Assembly: GCF_001552135.1 (NCBI RefSeq)
Contig: NZ_BCQP01000002.1
Coordinates: forward strand, 1 to 64,000
Reading direction: 5' to 3'
Origin: Actinomadura chibensis NBRC 106107
GTDB lineage: Bacteria > Actinomycetota > Actinomycetes > Streptosporangiales > Streptosporangiaceae
Length of the DNA stretch: 64,000 bases
Shown: positions 9,713 to 18,819 of the stretch, piece by piece
Layout: each line of letters begins with the position of its first letter
Position numbering within the stretch: position 1 is the first letter of the stretch
Translations under genes and position numbers: made by a program
The notes under the pieces: model-generated
The model's database searches: none
The model's input: the letters and a program-made list of their open reading frames with translations, nothing else
Told to the model about the DNA's origin: nothing

Positions 9713-10927
9713 ATGCGGTTCAAGGCCACGACACGGGTCAAGGCGGGGGCGGCCGTCGCGGCTGCCGTCGCGGTGGCCCTCGCGCTCGCCGCCGCGGGCC
9801 TCGGCGGCGGCGACGGCGACGACGAGCCGGTCGGCGTCGCCAAGGCCGCGAGCACCCTCGGGCCCGGCGAGGGCATGCTGAACCTCCTCGCGCTGCCCGG
9901 CTCGATCGAGAGCGGCGGCACCGACCCCCGCGTCGACTGGGTCACCCCGTTCCAGGAGCGCACCGGCTGCAAGGTCGGGCTGAAGGCCGTCAAGACCCCC
10001 GAGGAGATGGCCGACCTCATGCGCGACGCCGACCGCCGGTACGACGGCGTCGCCGCCCCGCCCGAGGTCGCCGGGCGCCTCGTCGCCGAGCACCAGGTCG
10101 CCCCCGTCAACACCGACCTCGTCGACGGGTACAAGAAGCTGGAGCCGAGGCTGCGCGGCCTGCTGCGGCGCGACGGCAAGACCTACGGCGTCCCGTACGT
10201 GTGGGGCGTCAACCTGCTCATGTACGACACGCGGGCCGTCCCGCCGCCGAGCGGCTGGTCCGCGCTGTTCGACCCCGCCCAGGCCCGCCGCTACTCCGGC
10301 AAGATCGTCATGCGCGACAGCCCGCTCGCCATCGCCGAGGCCGCGCTCTACCTCAAGGGCCGCGACCGCAAGCTCAAGATCCGCGACCCGTACTCGCTGA
10401 CGCCCGCGCAGCTCGCCGCGGCCGGTCGCGTCCTGAGCAGGCAGCGGCCGCATGTCGGGGAGTACTGGGAGCGGCCCGCCGACGCCGTCAGCGCGTTCGC
10501 GGGCGGCCGGGCCGTGCTCGGGCAGGCGGGGCCCTACCAGGTGGACGTCCTGAACCGCGCGTCGCGTCCCGTCCAGGGGGTGCTGCCGTCCGAGGGCGTC
10601 ACCGGCTGGACGGACGCCTGGATGATCGGCGCCCGCGTCCAGCACCCGAACTGCATGTACCAGTGGCTCCAGTGGACGGCGTCGCCCGACGTCCAGCAGC
10701 AGGTGGCCGAGTGGACCGGGGTGGCGCCAGCGAACCCGCAGGCGTGCTCGGGCGACCGGCTGAAGCCCGGCTTCTGCGCCGCCTACCACGTCGGCGACCG
10801 CGACTACCTGGAGAAGATCATCTTCGCCCACGCGCCCGCCAAGGCGTGCGACGCCAAGGCCAAGAAGAACGACTGCACCGACTACGCCGAGTGGACGAAG
10901 ACGTGGATCGAGTCCACGAAGCTGTAG
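9713..10927 (+). CDS. polyamine-type ABC transporter substrate-binding protein (PotD-like), orphan
   Basis: 404 residues. A membrane-spanning or signal segment (about residues 10-32, alanine/valine-rich) precedes a periplasmic-binding fold: LNLLALPGSIESGG, WVTPFQERTGCKVGLK, YGVPYVWGVNLLMYDT and a C-terminal NPNCMYQWLQW-type segment shared by spermidine/putrescine-type binding proteins. There is no lipobox cysteine, so it is exported or membrane-anchored by an uncleaved helix. No permease or ATPase gene adjoins it: the neighbours are unrelated single genes. ATG at 9713 chosen because GGGGAG precedes it at good spacing and the signal segment starts there; in-frame codons further upstream encode junk. 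Confidence 0.78.
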   Translation: MRFKATTRVKAGAAVAAAVAVALALAAAGLGGGDGDDEPVGVAKAASTLGPGEGMLNLLALPGSIESGGTDPRVDWVTPFQERTGCKVGLKAVKTPEEMADLMRDADRRYDGVAAPPEVAGRLVAEHQVAPVNTDLVDGYKKLEPRLRGLLRRDGKTYGVPYVWGVNLLMYDTRAVPPPSGWSALFDPAQARRYSGKIVMRDSPLAIAEAALYLKGRDRKLKIRDPYSLTPAQLAAAGRVLSRQRPHVGEYWERPADAVSAFAGGRAVLGQAGPYQVDVLNRASRPVQGVLPSEGVTGWTDAWMIGARVQHPNCMYQWLQWTASPDVQQQVAEWTGVAPANPQACSGDRLKPGFCAAYHVGDRDYLEKIIFAHAPAKACDAKAKKNDCTDYAEWTKTWIESTKL

Positions 10928-10962
10928 CGCGCTGACGCGCGCGGTCCGGAGAGGGGCCCTCC

Positions 10963-10994
10963 GGCGCGCCCGGCCGCCCCCAGCCGGGCGCGCC
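10963..10994. terminator. bidirectional hairpin between convergent genes
   Basis: Perfect 12-bp G/C stem (10963-10974 with 10983-10994) and 8-base loop, lying between the stops of the solute-binding protein gene and the convergent zinc-finger-like gene. It touches the stop codon of the latter. Confidence 0.7.
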
Positions 10995-11395
10995 TATCGG
11001 GTGGTCCCGGACTTCCCCCCGAACGCCCGGGTCACCCTTCTCCCTGGAGAGCCCTCCATGGCGGCGGCTTCGGCCCAGCCGGTGTCCGGCACGGCGCCGG
11101 TCGGTACAGCGCCCTCCGTCCGTCCGGCGGGCGCCGCCGCCCTCGCCGGCGGCCGCTCTCCGGCGGGCCGTCCGACGCTCGTGACCGCCTCCCCCCGCCG
11201 CCGCGGGCGGCGGCGGGGCGCCGGCGGGGCGGGCGCGCACTCGTCGCACGCGAAGACCCCGGTCGAGTCCGGCAGCCGGCCGACGCGCACGCGCGGCCGG
11301 GGCCACTTCTTGCGGCAGACGACGCACGCCTCCCCGAAGCGCTGGGCCATGCTCAGCCCGCGCGGGTCCACCGTCGGCTCGTCCGGCTGGCCCAT
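10994..11395 (-). CDS. hypothetical protein with C4 zinc-finger-like N-terminus
   Basis: 133 residues. CVVCRKKWPRPRVRVG (about residues 24-39) and GVFACDECA (about 46-54) form a C-x2-C...C-x2-C pattern expected to bind one zinc. The rest is Pro/Arg/Ala-rich and probably disordered. The start ATG is preceded by GGGGGAGGGG on the coding strand, a very strong ribosome-binding site, which supports the call despite the low complexity. Possibly a nucleic-acid-binding or assembly factor; no function can be assigned. Convergent with the solute-binding protein gene. Confidence 0.6.
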   Translation of the reverse strand: MGQPDEPTVDPRGLSMAQRFGEACVVCRKKWPRPRVRVGRLPDSTGVFACDECAPAPPAPRRRPRRRGEAVTSVGRPAGERPPARAAAPAGRTEGAVPTGAVPDTGWAEAAAMEGSPGRRVTRAFGGKSGTTR

Positions 11396-11422
11396 GTCCC
11401 CTCCCCCTTGGCGGGAGTCAAC

Positions 11423-11442
11423 GTCACGTGACTTCCTTTATA
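11423..11442 (-). promoter_or_regulatory. palindrome and -10 box upstream of the zinc-finger gene
   Basis: GTCACGTGAC (11423-11432) is a perfect 10-bp palindrome; next to it, TATAAA on the minus strand (11437-11442) looks like a -10 box for the gene starting at 11395. The palindrome would sit at or just after the transcript start, as for a repressor. Confidence 0.4.
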
Positions 11443-11669
11443 GGGCGGTGAGGGTGTTGCCATTGTTACCGTGCGTGAAAAGGGCGGCAAAGGCTCACGT
11501 GTCGGGCGGCCGTCCACGATCGTCCGCGCTACGCGCCCGCGCGCGCGGGCTCCGCGCGGGCTCCGTGCCTCGGACTCCCTGGCGACCAGGGCATACGCGG
11601 ACCATGCGGATACGCTCCGCGGTCGGGTCTTTTGCTGTTCCTTTGACGGATATTGCGTAGAAAGGAGGC

Positions 11670-12743
11670 ATGTCGGTCCGGAACGCCGGGACGCGCGTCC
11701 GGCCGCGCGGGTCCGGTTCCGCGCGGGCGCGCGCGACGGCGCGGGCGCTCGCCGCGACCGCGCCCCCGCTGGCGGGCGCGGTGGTCGTGGCGGCCGGCGC
11801 GCTCTACCTGCTCGCCGACGTCCGCCGCACCGGCGTCCTGCTCACCGTGACCGCGCTGCTGTGCGCCGTCGCGGCCGGGCTCGCGGCCTGGGGCGTGCGG
11901 AGCGCGGTCGGCCGGGCGCTCGGGCCGGTGGAGCGGCTCGACGCCGACCTCGACCGGCTGCGCGGCGCCGACCTCGCCCGCCGGGTCGCGGTGCCGGCCA
12001 GCGGGGACGAGGTCGAGCGCCTCGCCGGCCGGGTCAACTGCCTGCTCGGCCGCCTGCAGGACGAGGCGCTGGAGCGGCGCGCGTTCATCACCGACGCCTC
12101 GCACGAGATCCGCACGCCCCTCGCCGGCCTGCGCACCCGCATCGAGGTCGCGCTCGCCGAGCCGGCCGACGCCGACCTCGTCGACACCCTGCGCGGCGCG
12201 CTCGGCGACGTGGACCGGCTGCACCAGATCGTCGACGACCTCCTCGTCCTCGCCCGGCTGGACTCCGGGGAGCGGGCGCCCCGCGAGCGCCTCGACCTCG
12301 GCGCGCTCGTCGAGGACGAGACCCGCCGCCGCGCGCCGCCCGTCCCGCTGTCGGTCAAGGCCGAGTCGGGCGTGCTCGTCGACGGCAACCGCGCGCGGCT
12401 CTGCCGCGTCCTGCTCAACCTGCTCGCCAACGCCGAGCGGCACGCCGCCACGGCGATCGGCGTCGAGGTGCGGGCCGAGGCGGGTGAGGCGGTCGTGGAG
12501 GTGCGCGACGACGGCCCCGGCATCCCGCCCGCCGACCGCGACCGGGTGTTCGAGCGCTTCGCCCGGCTCGACACCGCGCGCAGCCGCGCGGACGGCGGCA
12601 GCGGCCTCGGCCTCGCGATCGCGCGGGAGGTCGCGGTCGCGCACGGCGGGCGCCTGTACGCCGGGGACGCGGCGCACGGGGCGCGGCTCGTCCTGCGGCT
12701 GCCGCTCGCCCCGGCCGGGCCCGGGGAAGATCAGGGCGGCTGA
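11670..12743 (+). CDS. sensor histidine kinase, no partner regulator
   Basis: 357 residues. Two adjacent membrane helices (about 33-50 and 55-75) with almost no extracytoplasmic loop, HAMP (about 77-130), dimerisation/phosphoacceptor helix with His145 in [11 protein letters not shown] box [11 protein letters not shown]1 DDGPGIPP, F-type ERFARLD, G2 GGSGLGLAI. All ATP-binding boxes are intact. No response regulator lies beside it, so its partner is elsewhere. The tiny sensor loop suggests detection of a membrane or intracellular signal. Start: AAAGGAGG ends only one base before the ATG, an unusually short spacing; no better in-frame start is available without losing the first membrane helix. 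Confidence 0.88.
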   Translation: MSVRNAGTRVRPRGSGSARARATARALAATAPPLAGAVVVAAGALYLLADVRRTGVLLTVTALLCAVAAGLAAWGVRSAVGRALGPVERLDADLDRLRGADLARRVAVPASGDEVERLAGRVNCLLGRLQDEALERRAFITDASHEIRTPLAGLRTRIEVALAEPADADLVDTLRGALGDVDRLHQIVDDLLVLARLDSGERAPRERLDLGALVEDETRRRAPPVPLSVKAESGVLVDGNRARLCRVLLNLLANAERHAATAIGVEVRAEAGEAVVEVRDDGPGIPPADRDRVFERFARLDTARSRADGGSGLGLAIAREVAVAHGGRLYAGDAAHGARLVLRLPLAPAGPGEDQGG

Positions 12744-12795
12744 GTGGCGGCGGGGGCGCGCCCCGCGCGCGGCGATGTCCGACAATGGTCCGGTG

Positions 12796-14025
12796 ATGTC
12801 TCCCTCAAGCCCCGACGGGGCGGCCCGCGAGCTGGTCGTCCTCGGCTCCACCGGCTCGATCGGCACGCAGGCGCTGGACGTCGTCCGCCGCAACCCCGGC
12901 AGGTTCCGGGTGGCCGGCCTCGCGGCGGGCGGCGGGCGGGTCGACCTGCTCGCCGCGCAGGCGCTGGAGTTCCGGCCCGAGGTCGTCGCCGTCGCCAAGG
13001 CGTCCGCCGCGCAGGAGCTCCAGCTCGCCTTCTACGCCGAGGCCAAGCGGCGCGGGTACGCCTCCGGCGACTTCGCCATCCCGAAGATCGTCGCGGGTCC
13101 GGACGCGGTGGCCGAGACCGCCGCCTGGCCCTGCGACGTCGTGCTGAACGGGGTGACCGGGGCGCTCGGGCTCGCGTCCACGCTCGCCGCGCTGGACGCG
13201 GGCCGCACGCTCGCGCTCGCCAACAAGGAGTCGCTGATCGTCGGCGGGCCGCTGGTCAAGGAGCGGGCGCGGCCGGGGCAGCTCGTCCCGGTCGACTCCG
13301 AGCACTCGGCGCTCGCGCAGTGCCTGCGCGGCGGGCGCCCGGACGAGGTGCGGCGGCTCGTCCTCACCGCGAGCGGCGGACCGTTCCGCGGGCGGAGCCG
13401 CGCCGAGCTGGCGGACGTCACGCCCGAGGAGGCGATGAACCACCCCACCTGGGACATGGGCCCGGTCATCACGATCAACTCCGCGACCCTCGTCAACAAG
13501 GGGCTGGAGGTCATCGAGGCGCACCTGCTCTTCGACGTCCCGATGGACCGGATCGAGGTCATGGTCCACCCGCAGTCGGTGATCCACTCGATGGTGGAGT
13601 TCACCGACGGGTCCACGCTGGCGCAGGCGAGCCCGCCCGACATGCGGCTGCCGATCGCGCTCGGCGTCGACTGGCCGCACCGCGTCCCGGACGCCGCGCC
13701 CGGCCTCGACTGGACGAGAGCGCACACCTGGGAGCTGTTCCCGCTCGACGACGAGGCGTTCCCCGCCGTGGCGCTCGCCCGCCGGGCCGGTGAGCTCGGA
13801 CGGACGTTCCCCGCCGTTTACAACGCCGCGAACGAGGAATGTGTGGACGCGTTCCGCGCGGGCCGCCTCCCGTTCCTCGGGATCGTCGACACGATCGCGC
13901 GCGTGATGGACGAGCACGAGCGCGGGGACGGCGGGGGCCGCGCGGGGGAGCCGACGCTGGACGGCGTCCTCGCGGCGGACGGGTGGGCCCGCGGCAGGGC
14001 CAGGGAACTGACCGGAACCGACTGA
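12796..14025 (+). CDS. dxr: 1-deoxy-D-xylulose 5-phosphate reductoisomerase
   Basis: 409 residues. Second enzyme of the MEP isoprenoid pathway: rearranges and reduces DXP to 2-C-methylerythritol 4-phosphate with NADPH and a divalent metal. Seen: [17 protein letters not shown] (NADPH loop), [12 protein letters not shown], the metal/substrate motif [40 protein letters not shown] and [13 protein letters not shown]. First of the dxr / site-2 protease / ispG block. Two starts are possible: ATG 12796, adjacent to GTG 12793 and 7-10 bases after a GACAAT box (leaderless option), or ATG 12775, which would add seven residues. Neither has a Shine-Dalgarno sequence. Confidence 0.95.
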   Translation: MSPSSPDGAARELVVLGSTGSIGTQALDVVRRNPGRFRVAGLAAGGGRVDLLAAQALEFRPEVVAVAKASAAQELQLAFYAEAKRRGYASGDFAIPKIVAGPDAVAETAAWPCDVVLNGVTGALGLASTLAALDAGRTLALANKESLIVGGPLVKERARPGQLVPVDSEHSALAQCLRGGRPDEVRRLVLTASGGPFRGRSRAELADVTPEEAMNHPTWDMGPVITINSATLVNKGLEVIEAHLLFDVPMDRIEVMVHPQSVIHSMVEFTDGSTLAQASPPDMRLPIALGVDWPHRVPDAAPGLDWTRAHTWELFPLDDEAFPAVALARRAGELGRTFPAVYNAANEECVDAFRAGRLPFLGIVDTIARVMDEHERGDGGGRAGEPTLDGVLAADGWARGRARELTGTD

Positions 14026-14067
14026 GACACCGGGGGCCCGCCTCCGGACGACGCCAAGGGGACCCGG

Positions 14068-15267
14068 ATGGCCTTCTTCCTCGGCGCGGCGGCGTTCGTC
14101 GTCGCGCTCCTGGTGTCGGTGATGCTGCACGAGGGCGGGCACCTGCTCACCGCGAAGCGGTTCGGGATGAAGGCCACGCAGTACTTCGTCGGCTTCGGCC
14201 CGACGCTGTGGTCGACGCGCCGGGGCGAGACCGAGTACGGCGTCAAGGCGATCCCGCTCGGCGGGTTCGTCAAGATCGTGGGCTACACGCCGCTGGAGGA
14301 GGTCGCGCCGCGGGACCGTCCGCGCGCGTTCTACCGGCAGCCCGCGGGGCGCCGCGCGGTCGTGATCGGGGCGGGCGTCGTCGCCAACTTCGTGTTCGCG
14401 TTCCTCCTCCTCATGGTCATGGCGATGACGATCGGCGTGCGCGACCCCGGGACCGTGACGAGCACCGTGGACGAGGTGACCCGGTGCGTGCCGTCCGGGC
14501 TGCGGGCCGAGTGCGCGGCGGGGCGCCCGCCGTCCCCGGCCGCGCGGGCGGGGCTGCGGGCGGGCGACCGCGTCGTGTCCTTCAACGGCACGCCCGTCTC
14601 CGACTGGCACGACCTGACCAAGGAGATCGGCAGGGCGAAGCCGGGGCAGACGGTGCCGGTCGTCGTGCAGCGCCCGGGCGTGGCGCGCCCGGTGACGCTG
14701 CCCGTCACGCTCGCGGACGTGGACGGCGCGGCGTTCGTCGGCATGTCCGCGAAGGTCGTCGGCGCGGGCTACGACCGGACCGGCCCGATCGGCGCCGCCG
14801 TGTTCGCCGGCCGCGGCATCGGCCGCACCGTCGCGGGCATCGGCGAGGTCGCGGCGGACCTGCCGGCCGCGATCCCGCGGCTGTTCTCGCCGGAGCGGGA
14901 GAGCACGCCCGGCGGGCAGGTCGGCAGCGTGGTCGGCGCGACGGACGTGTCCGGCCAGATCTTCGCGTCCGACACGTCGGCCCGCGACAAGGCCGCGCTG
15001 TATCTGTCGCTGGTCGTCTCGGTGAACATCTTCCTTGGCGCGCTGAACGTGCTGCCCCTGCTGCCGCTGGACGGCGGCCATCTCGCGGTCGTCGGATACG
15101 AGCGGCTGCGGGCGGCGGTGAACCGGGTCCGCGGGCGTCCGGATCCGGGCACGGTCGACATGACCAGGCTGCTGCCCTTGACGTATCTCGCGGTGCTGTT
15201 GCTCGTGGGCCTCGGGGTGCTGCTGATCCTGGCCGATCTCGTCAATCCGCTCCACGTACCGGAATGA
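14068..15267 (+). CDS. site-2 intramembrane zinc metalloprotease (M50, RseP/Rip1 family)
   Basis: 399 residues, multi-pass membrane protein. The zinc-binding HEGGH lies in the first helix (about residues 22-26); YFVGFGPTLWS follows as in the family; a single PDZ domain spans about 125-220 (RCVPSGLRAE to LPVTLADVDG); the third zinc ligand is in NVLPLLPLDGGH (about 326-337). It cleaves membrane-bound anti-sigma factors and similar substrates in regulated proteolysis. Same position between dxr and ispG as rip1 (Rv2869c) of Mycobacterium tuberculosis. 42 bases after the dxr stop, probably co-transcribed. Confidence 0.93.
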   Translation: MAFFLGAAAFVVALLVSVMLHEGGHLLTAKRFGMKATQYFVGFGPTLWSTRRGETEYGVKAIPLGGFVKIVGYTPLEEVAPRDRPRAFYRQPAGRRAVVIGAGVVANFVFAFLLLMVMAMTIGVRDPGTVTSTVDEVTRCVPSGLRAECAAGRPPSPAARAGLRAGDRVVSFNGTPVSDWHDLTKEIGRAKPGQTVPVVVQRPGVARPVTLPVTLADVDGAAFVGMSAKVVGAGYDRTGPIGAAVFAGRGIGRTVAGIGEVAADLPAAIPRLFSPERESTPGGQVGSVVGATDVSGQIFASDTSARDKAALYLSLVVSVNIFLGALNVLPLLPLDGGHLAVVGYERLRAAVNRVRGRPDPGTVDMTRLLPLTYLAVLLLVGLGVLLILADLVNPLHVPE

Positions 15268-15381
15268 CACAAAATGTTGACCTAGAGTAGTTGAATGGTC
15301 ACGTGGCCGGTCGCGGGGCGCCGTCTCCCCGGCCGCGGACGACGCTTAGGCTTGTACGGGGCCCTGAGTAAGAGGAGAGGG

Positions 15382-16575
15382 ATGAGCGTTTCACTGGGAA
15401 TGCCGAACATCCGCGGCGAGGGCGATGGTCAGGGGGCGCCGCGGCTCGGAACTCCCCGCCGCGAGTCCCGGCAGATCATGGTCGGGAACGTGCCGGTCGG
15501 GGGCGACGCGCCGGTGTCGGTGCAGTCGATGACGACGACGCTGACCGCCGACGTGAACGCCACGCTGCAGCAGATCGCAGAGCTGACCGCCGCGGGCTGC
15601 CAGATCGTGCGGGTCGCGGTGCCGTCCCAGGACGACGCCGACGCGCTCCCCGCGATCGCCCGCAAGTCGCCGATCCCCGTGATCGCCGACATCCACTTCC
15701 AGCCCAAGTACGTGTTCGCGGCGATCGACGCGGGCTGCGCCGCCGTCCGGGTGAACCCGGGCAACATCAAGAAGTTCGACGACAAGGTCGGCGAGATCGC
15801 CCGCGCGGCGACCGACGCCGGGGTCCCGATCCGGATCGGGGTGAACGCCGGGTCGCTGGACAAGCGGCTGCTGGAGAAGCACGGCAAGGCCACGCCCGAG
15901 GCGCTGGTCGAGTCGGCGCTCTGGGAGTGCTCGCTGTTCGAGGAGCACGGCTTCCGCGACATCAAGATCTCGGTCAAGCACAACGACCCGGTCGTGATGA
16001 TCGAGGCGTACCGGCGGCTGGCCGCGGCGTGCGACTACCCGCTGCACCTCGGCGTGACCGAGGCGGGCCCCGCCTTCCAGGGGACGATCAAGTCCGCGGT
16101 CGCGTTCGGCGCGCTGCTCGCCGAGGGCATCGGCGACACGATCCGGGTGTCCCTTTCCGCGCCGCCCGTGGAGGAGGTCAAGGTCGGCACCGCGATCCTG
16201 GAGTCCCTCGGGCTGAGGCAGCGCGGGCTGGAGATCGTGTCGTGCCCGTCCTGCGGGCGCGCGCAGGTCGACGTCTACACGCTGGCCGAGCGCGTCACCG
16301 CCGGGCTGAAGGACTTCCCCGTCCCGCTGCGCGTCGCGGTGATGGGCTGCGTGGTGAACGGCCCCGGCGAGGCGCGCGAGGCCGACCTCGGCGTCGCGTC
16401 CGGGAACGGCAAGGGGCAGATCTTCGTGAAGGGGCAGGTCGTCAAGACCGTCCCGGAGGCGCAGATCGTGGAGACCCTGATCGAGGAGGCCATGCGCATC
16501 GCCGACGAGATGGGCGTCGAGATCGGCGAGGACGGCGCCGTCTCCGGTCCGGGCGCCGAGGTGGTCGTGAGCTGA
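15382..16575 (+). CDS. ispG: 4-hydroxy-3-methylbut-2-en-1-yl diphosphate synthase
   Basis: 397 residues. Converts 2-C-methylerythritol 2,4-cyclodiphosphate to HMBPP, using a 4Fe-4S cluster. Seen: TIM-barrel start [52 protein letters not shown], and the C-terminal cluster ligands in [11 protein letters not shown] and [15 protein letters not shown] 15382 chosen: AGAGGAGAGG ends two bases before it at an acceptable distance from its core, and the upstream in-frame extension is not conserved-looking. Third gene of the isoprenoid/protease block and followed by a clear terminator. Confidence 0.96.
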   Translation: MSVSLGMPNIRGEGDGQGAPRLGTPRRESRQIMVGNVPVGGDAPVSVQSMTTTLTADVNATLQQIAELTAAGCQIVRVAVPSQDDADALPAIARKSPIPVIADIHFQPKYVFAAIDAGCAAVRVNPGNIKKFDDKVGEIARAATDAGVPIRIGVNAGSLDKRLLEKHGKATPEALVESALWECSLFEEHGFRDIKISVKHNDPVVMIEAYRRLAAACDYPLHLGVTEAGPAFQGTIKSAVAFGALLAEGIGDTIRVSLSAPPVEEVKVGTAILESLGLRQRGLEIVSCPSCGRAQVDVYTLAERVTAGLKDFPVPLRVAVMGCVVNGPGEAREADLGVASGNGKGQIFVKGQVVKTVPEAQIVETLIEEAMRIADEMGVEIGEDGAVSGPGAEVVVS

Positions 16576-16624
16576 CCGGCGGCCGCCGCGGGAGCGGCTG
16601 AGGGCTGACAAGAAGGCTGTACGA

Positions 16625-16657
16625 GGGCTCCGGGTGACATCACCCCGGGGCCCTTTT
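16625..16657 (+). terminator. rho-independent terminator after ispG
   Basis: GGGCTCCGGGTGA pairs with TCACCCCGGGGCCC (one bulged base), followed by TTTT at 16654-16657. This is the most canonical terminator in the window and closes the dxr-ispG transcript before the peptidase cluster. Confidence 0.88.
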
Positions 16658-16734
16658 CGGTATGCCCGGACGCTTGGTTTCGGGCCGCTGAATATACGCG
16701 CCGCACGGCCCCGGATCCGGAACGTCCGCGGTGA

Positions 16735-16776
16735 TCACGAAGTTCCGCTGATCTTGTCACGATTCCGCATCCACTC
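16735..16776 (+). repeat. 42-bp upstream element, copy 1 (peptidase A promoter)
   Basis: Identical over 42 bases to 18645-18686. Internally it contains two direct half-sites, TCACGAAGTTCCGC (from 16735) and TCACGATTCCGC (from 16757), whose starts are 22 bases apart, two helical turns. A CACAATCT block follows 36 bases after its end in both copies and could be the -10 region. Confidence 0.8.
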
Positions 16777-16875
16777 ATGGGGGGCCCTGTCGGGCCCCGA
16801 GCGCAGGACGCCACAATCTTCACTCATTTACCCGTATGTCTGACTCAATCGGAGTCGGCACGTTTAGGGGGATTT

Positions 16876-18531
16876 GTGAAGAGGATCGTTGTCATGGCCG
16901 CGGTGGCCGGGCTCGGTCTCACCGGGCTGGGCGCCACAAGCGCGCAGGCCGCGGGCCCCTCCGCCGGATCGGCCGGAGGCTTCGAACCCGCCGCTGCGAA
17001 GTGGCACGCCTGTCCGGCGGACTTCGTCAAGCAGGTGCACGACCTGTACGACGTGATCTACCCGGTGTCGAAGATCGTGCAGTGCGCCGAGCTGTCGGTG
17101 CCGCTGGACTACGCCAAGCCGGGCGGCAAGAAGATCACGCTCCAGCTCACCAGGACGCCGCACACCGGCAAGGGCAAGGCCAAGGGCGACATCGTGGTCA
17201 ACCCCGGCGGTCCCGGCGGCGGCGGCGCGCTCTTCGGGCCGCGGGTGTTCGCGCAGAACTCCGCTCCCATGCGCGACGCGTACAACGTCATCGGGTTCGA
17301 CCCGCGCGGCGTCGGCATGAGCGTTCCGGCGCTCACCTGCGACAGGAACTACTCGAACGCCCCGCGGCCCGACTACGGCACCGGCGACCGCGCGTCCGTC
17401 AAGACCTGGCTGAAGCTGACCAAGGGCTACGCCGAGAACTGCGCCAAGAACGACAAGATCGGGCTCCTGAACCACATCAAGACCATCGACTCGGTCTACG
17501 ACATCGAGTCGATCCGGCGCGCGCTCGGCAACGACAAGCTCGACTACTACGGCGCGTCCTACGGCACCTACCTCGGCTCGGCGTACGCCACGGTGTACCC
17601 GAAGAAGGTCGACAAGATGGTGCTGGACGGCAACGTCGGCCCGTCGGACGCCTGGTACGACGCGAACCTCAACCAGGACGTCCAGTTCGACAAGAACTTC
17701 GAGTACTACCTCGGCTGGATCGCCAAGTACGACTCGGTGTACCACCTCGGCAAGAAGCAGAGCGACGTGCGCGCCTTCTTCTACGGCCTGCGCGGCGCGC
17801 TCGCGAAGAAGCCGCTCCGCTACACCGACCCCGACACCAAGCAGACCCTCGCCGTCGGGCCGGACGAGCTGACCGACGTGATCCTCAACGCGGGCTACCG
17901 GCGCAGCCAGGCCGTCTGGCACGGGTACGCGGCCGGGCTCTCGGCGCTCGTGAAGGGCGACGTCGCGACGTTCGCGCAGACCTTCGGCGCGCCGACCACC
18001 GGCGGCTCCGACGACAACGGCAACGCCGTGTACCTCGCCGTGCAGTGCACCGACGTCCAGTGGCCGCTGAGCTGGAAGAAGTGGCAGCGCGACAACGACC
18101 GGATCCAGCGCAAGCACCCGTTCGAGACCTGGGCCAACGCCTGGTTCAACGCGCCGTGCCTGTTCTGGGGCGCCAAGCCCGGCAGGCCGGTCGACATCGG
18201 CCGCACGCGCGACCTGCCGAACAACATCCTGATGTTCCAGTCCACCGAGGACGCCGCCACGCCGTACGCGGGCGCCCTCGACATGCAGCGCCGCCTCAAG
18301 GGCTCGCGCCTCGTCGTCCAGGACGGCGACCGCACGCACTGCATCGTGCACCGCGGCTCGGCGGCGGTCGACGCCTACTTCGACGCCTACTTCCTGCGCG
18401 GCGAGCGCCCGAGCGCGCGGACGGTCCACGTCCCGCAGCTCGGCGACCCGACCCCGCCGGCGGCGGCGAACGCGAAGAGCCTCACGGGCGCCGGCGCGGC
18501 CGTCCGCATCGAGGCGGACGTCATCCGCTGA
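16876..18531 (+). CDS. secreted S33 tripeptidyl aminopeptidase-like alpha/beta hydrolase, copy A
   Basis: 551 residues. Signal peptide at 1-25 (hydrophobic core, cleavage after AQA). Oxyanion motif NPGGPGGGG, strand VIGFDPRGVGMS, nucleophile Ser228 in GASYG, acid in STEDAATPYAGA (about 459) and His488 in DRTHC, the layout of Streptomyces secreted tripeptidyl aminopeptidases (Slp/Tap family) with a C-terminal TAP-like domain. Expected to remove short peptides from protein N-termini outside the cell. GTG start preceded by TAGGGGGA. First of three tandem paralogues placed between ispG and the GNAT gene, and transcribed from its own promoter next to the 42-bp element. Confidence 0.9.
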   Translation: MKRIVVMAAVAGLGLTGLGATSAQAAGPSAGSAGGFEPAAAKWHACPADFVKQVHDLYDVIYPVSKIVQCAELSVPLDYAKPGGKKITLQLTRTPHTGKGKAKGDIVVNPGGPGGGGALFGPRVFAQNSAPMRDAYNVIGFDPRGVGMSVPALTCDRNYSNAPRPDYGTGDRASVKTWLKLTKGYAENCAKNDKIGLLNHIKTIDSVYDIESIRRALGNDKLDYYGASYGTYLGSAYATVYPKKVDKMVLDGNVGPSDAWYDANLNQDVQFDKNFEYYLGWIAKYDSVYHLGKKQSDVRAFFYGLRGALAKKPLRYTDPDTKQTLAVGPDELTDVILNAGYRRSQAVWHGYAAGLSALVKGDVATFAQTFGAPTTGGSDDNGNAVYLAVQCTDVQWPLSWKKWQRDNDRIQRKHPFETWANAWFNAPCLFWGAKPGRPVDIGRTRDLPNNILMFQSTEDAATPYAGALDMQRRLKGSRLVVQDGDRTHCIVHRGSAAVDAYFDAYFLRGERPSARTVHVPQLGDPTPPAAANAKSLTGAGAAVRIEADVIR

Positions 18532-18549
18532 CGTCCCCCCGCGGGACGT
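18531..18549 (+). terminator. hairpin after peptidase A
   Basis: ACGTCCC (18531-18537) pairs with GGGACGT (18543-18549), beginning on the last base of the stop codon. Further G/C-rich inverted repeats follow to about 18640, so the three peptidase genes look separately terminated. Confidence 0.5.
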
Positions 18550-18644
18550 GACACCCGCGCCGGTCCACGGGCCGACGCCCCGCACCCGCCCGTCGCAGCA
18601 CACGCGGCGGGCGGGTCGCGCCGGGGGGCGAACGCCCGGCCGCG

Positions 18645-18686
18645 TCACGAAGTTCCGCTGATCTTGTCACGATTCCGCATCCACTC
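18645..18686 (+). repeat. 42-bp upstream element, copy 2 (peptidase B promoter)
   Basis: Perfect copy of 16735-16776, again followed at the same distance by CACAATCT (18722). The intervening sequence is not conserved, so selection or recent duplication has kept the element and its spacing rather than the whole region. Confidence 0.8.
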
Positions 18687-18819
18687 TTTCCCGGCACTGC
18701 CGTCACACACGGCTGGACCGTCACAATCTCCACGCAATCCGCATCCGCTACGCATCGGTGGGGCTCCCCCCTCCGGCCCTCCGACCGGGGCCGCGGAGCC
18801 GCCGATCTGAGGGGGTCAG

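Noticed and set aside
12805..15270. 821-codon open frame on the minus strand opposite dxr and the site-2 protease
   Set aside because: It is antisense to two well-supported genes, has Arg/Asp/Gly/His-rich low-complexity translation, and arises from G/C-rich third positions of the real genes.
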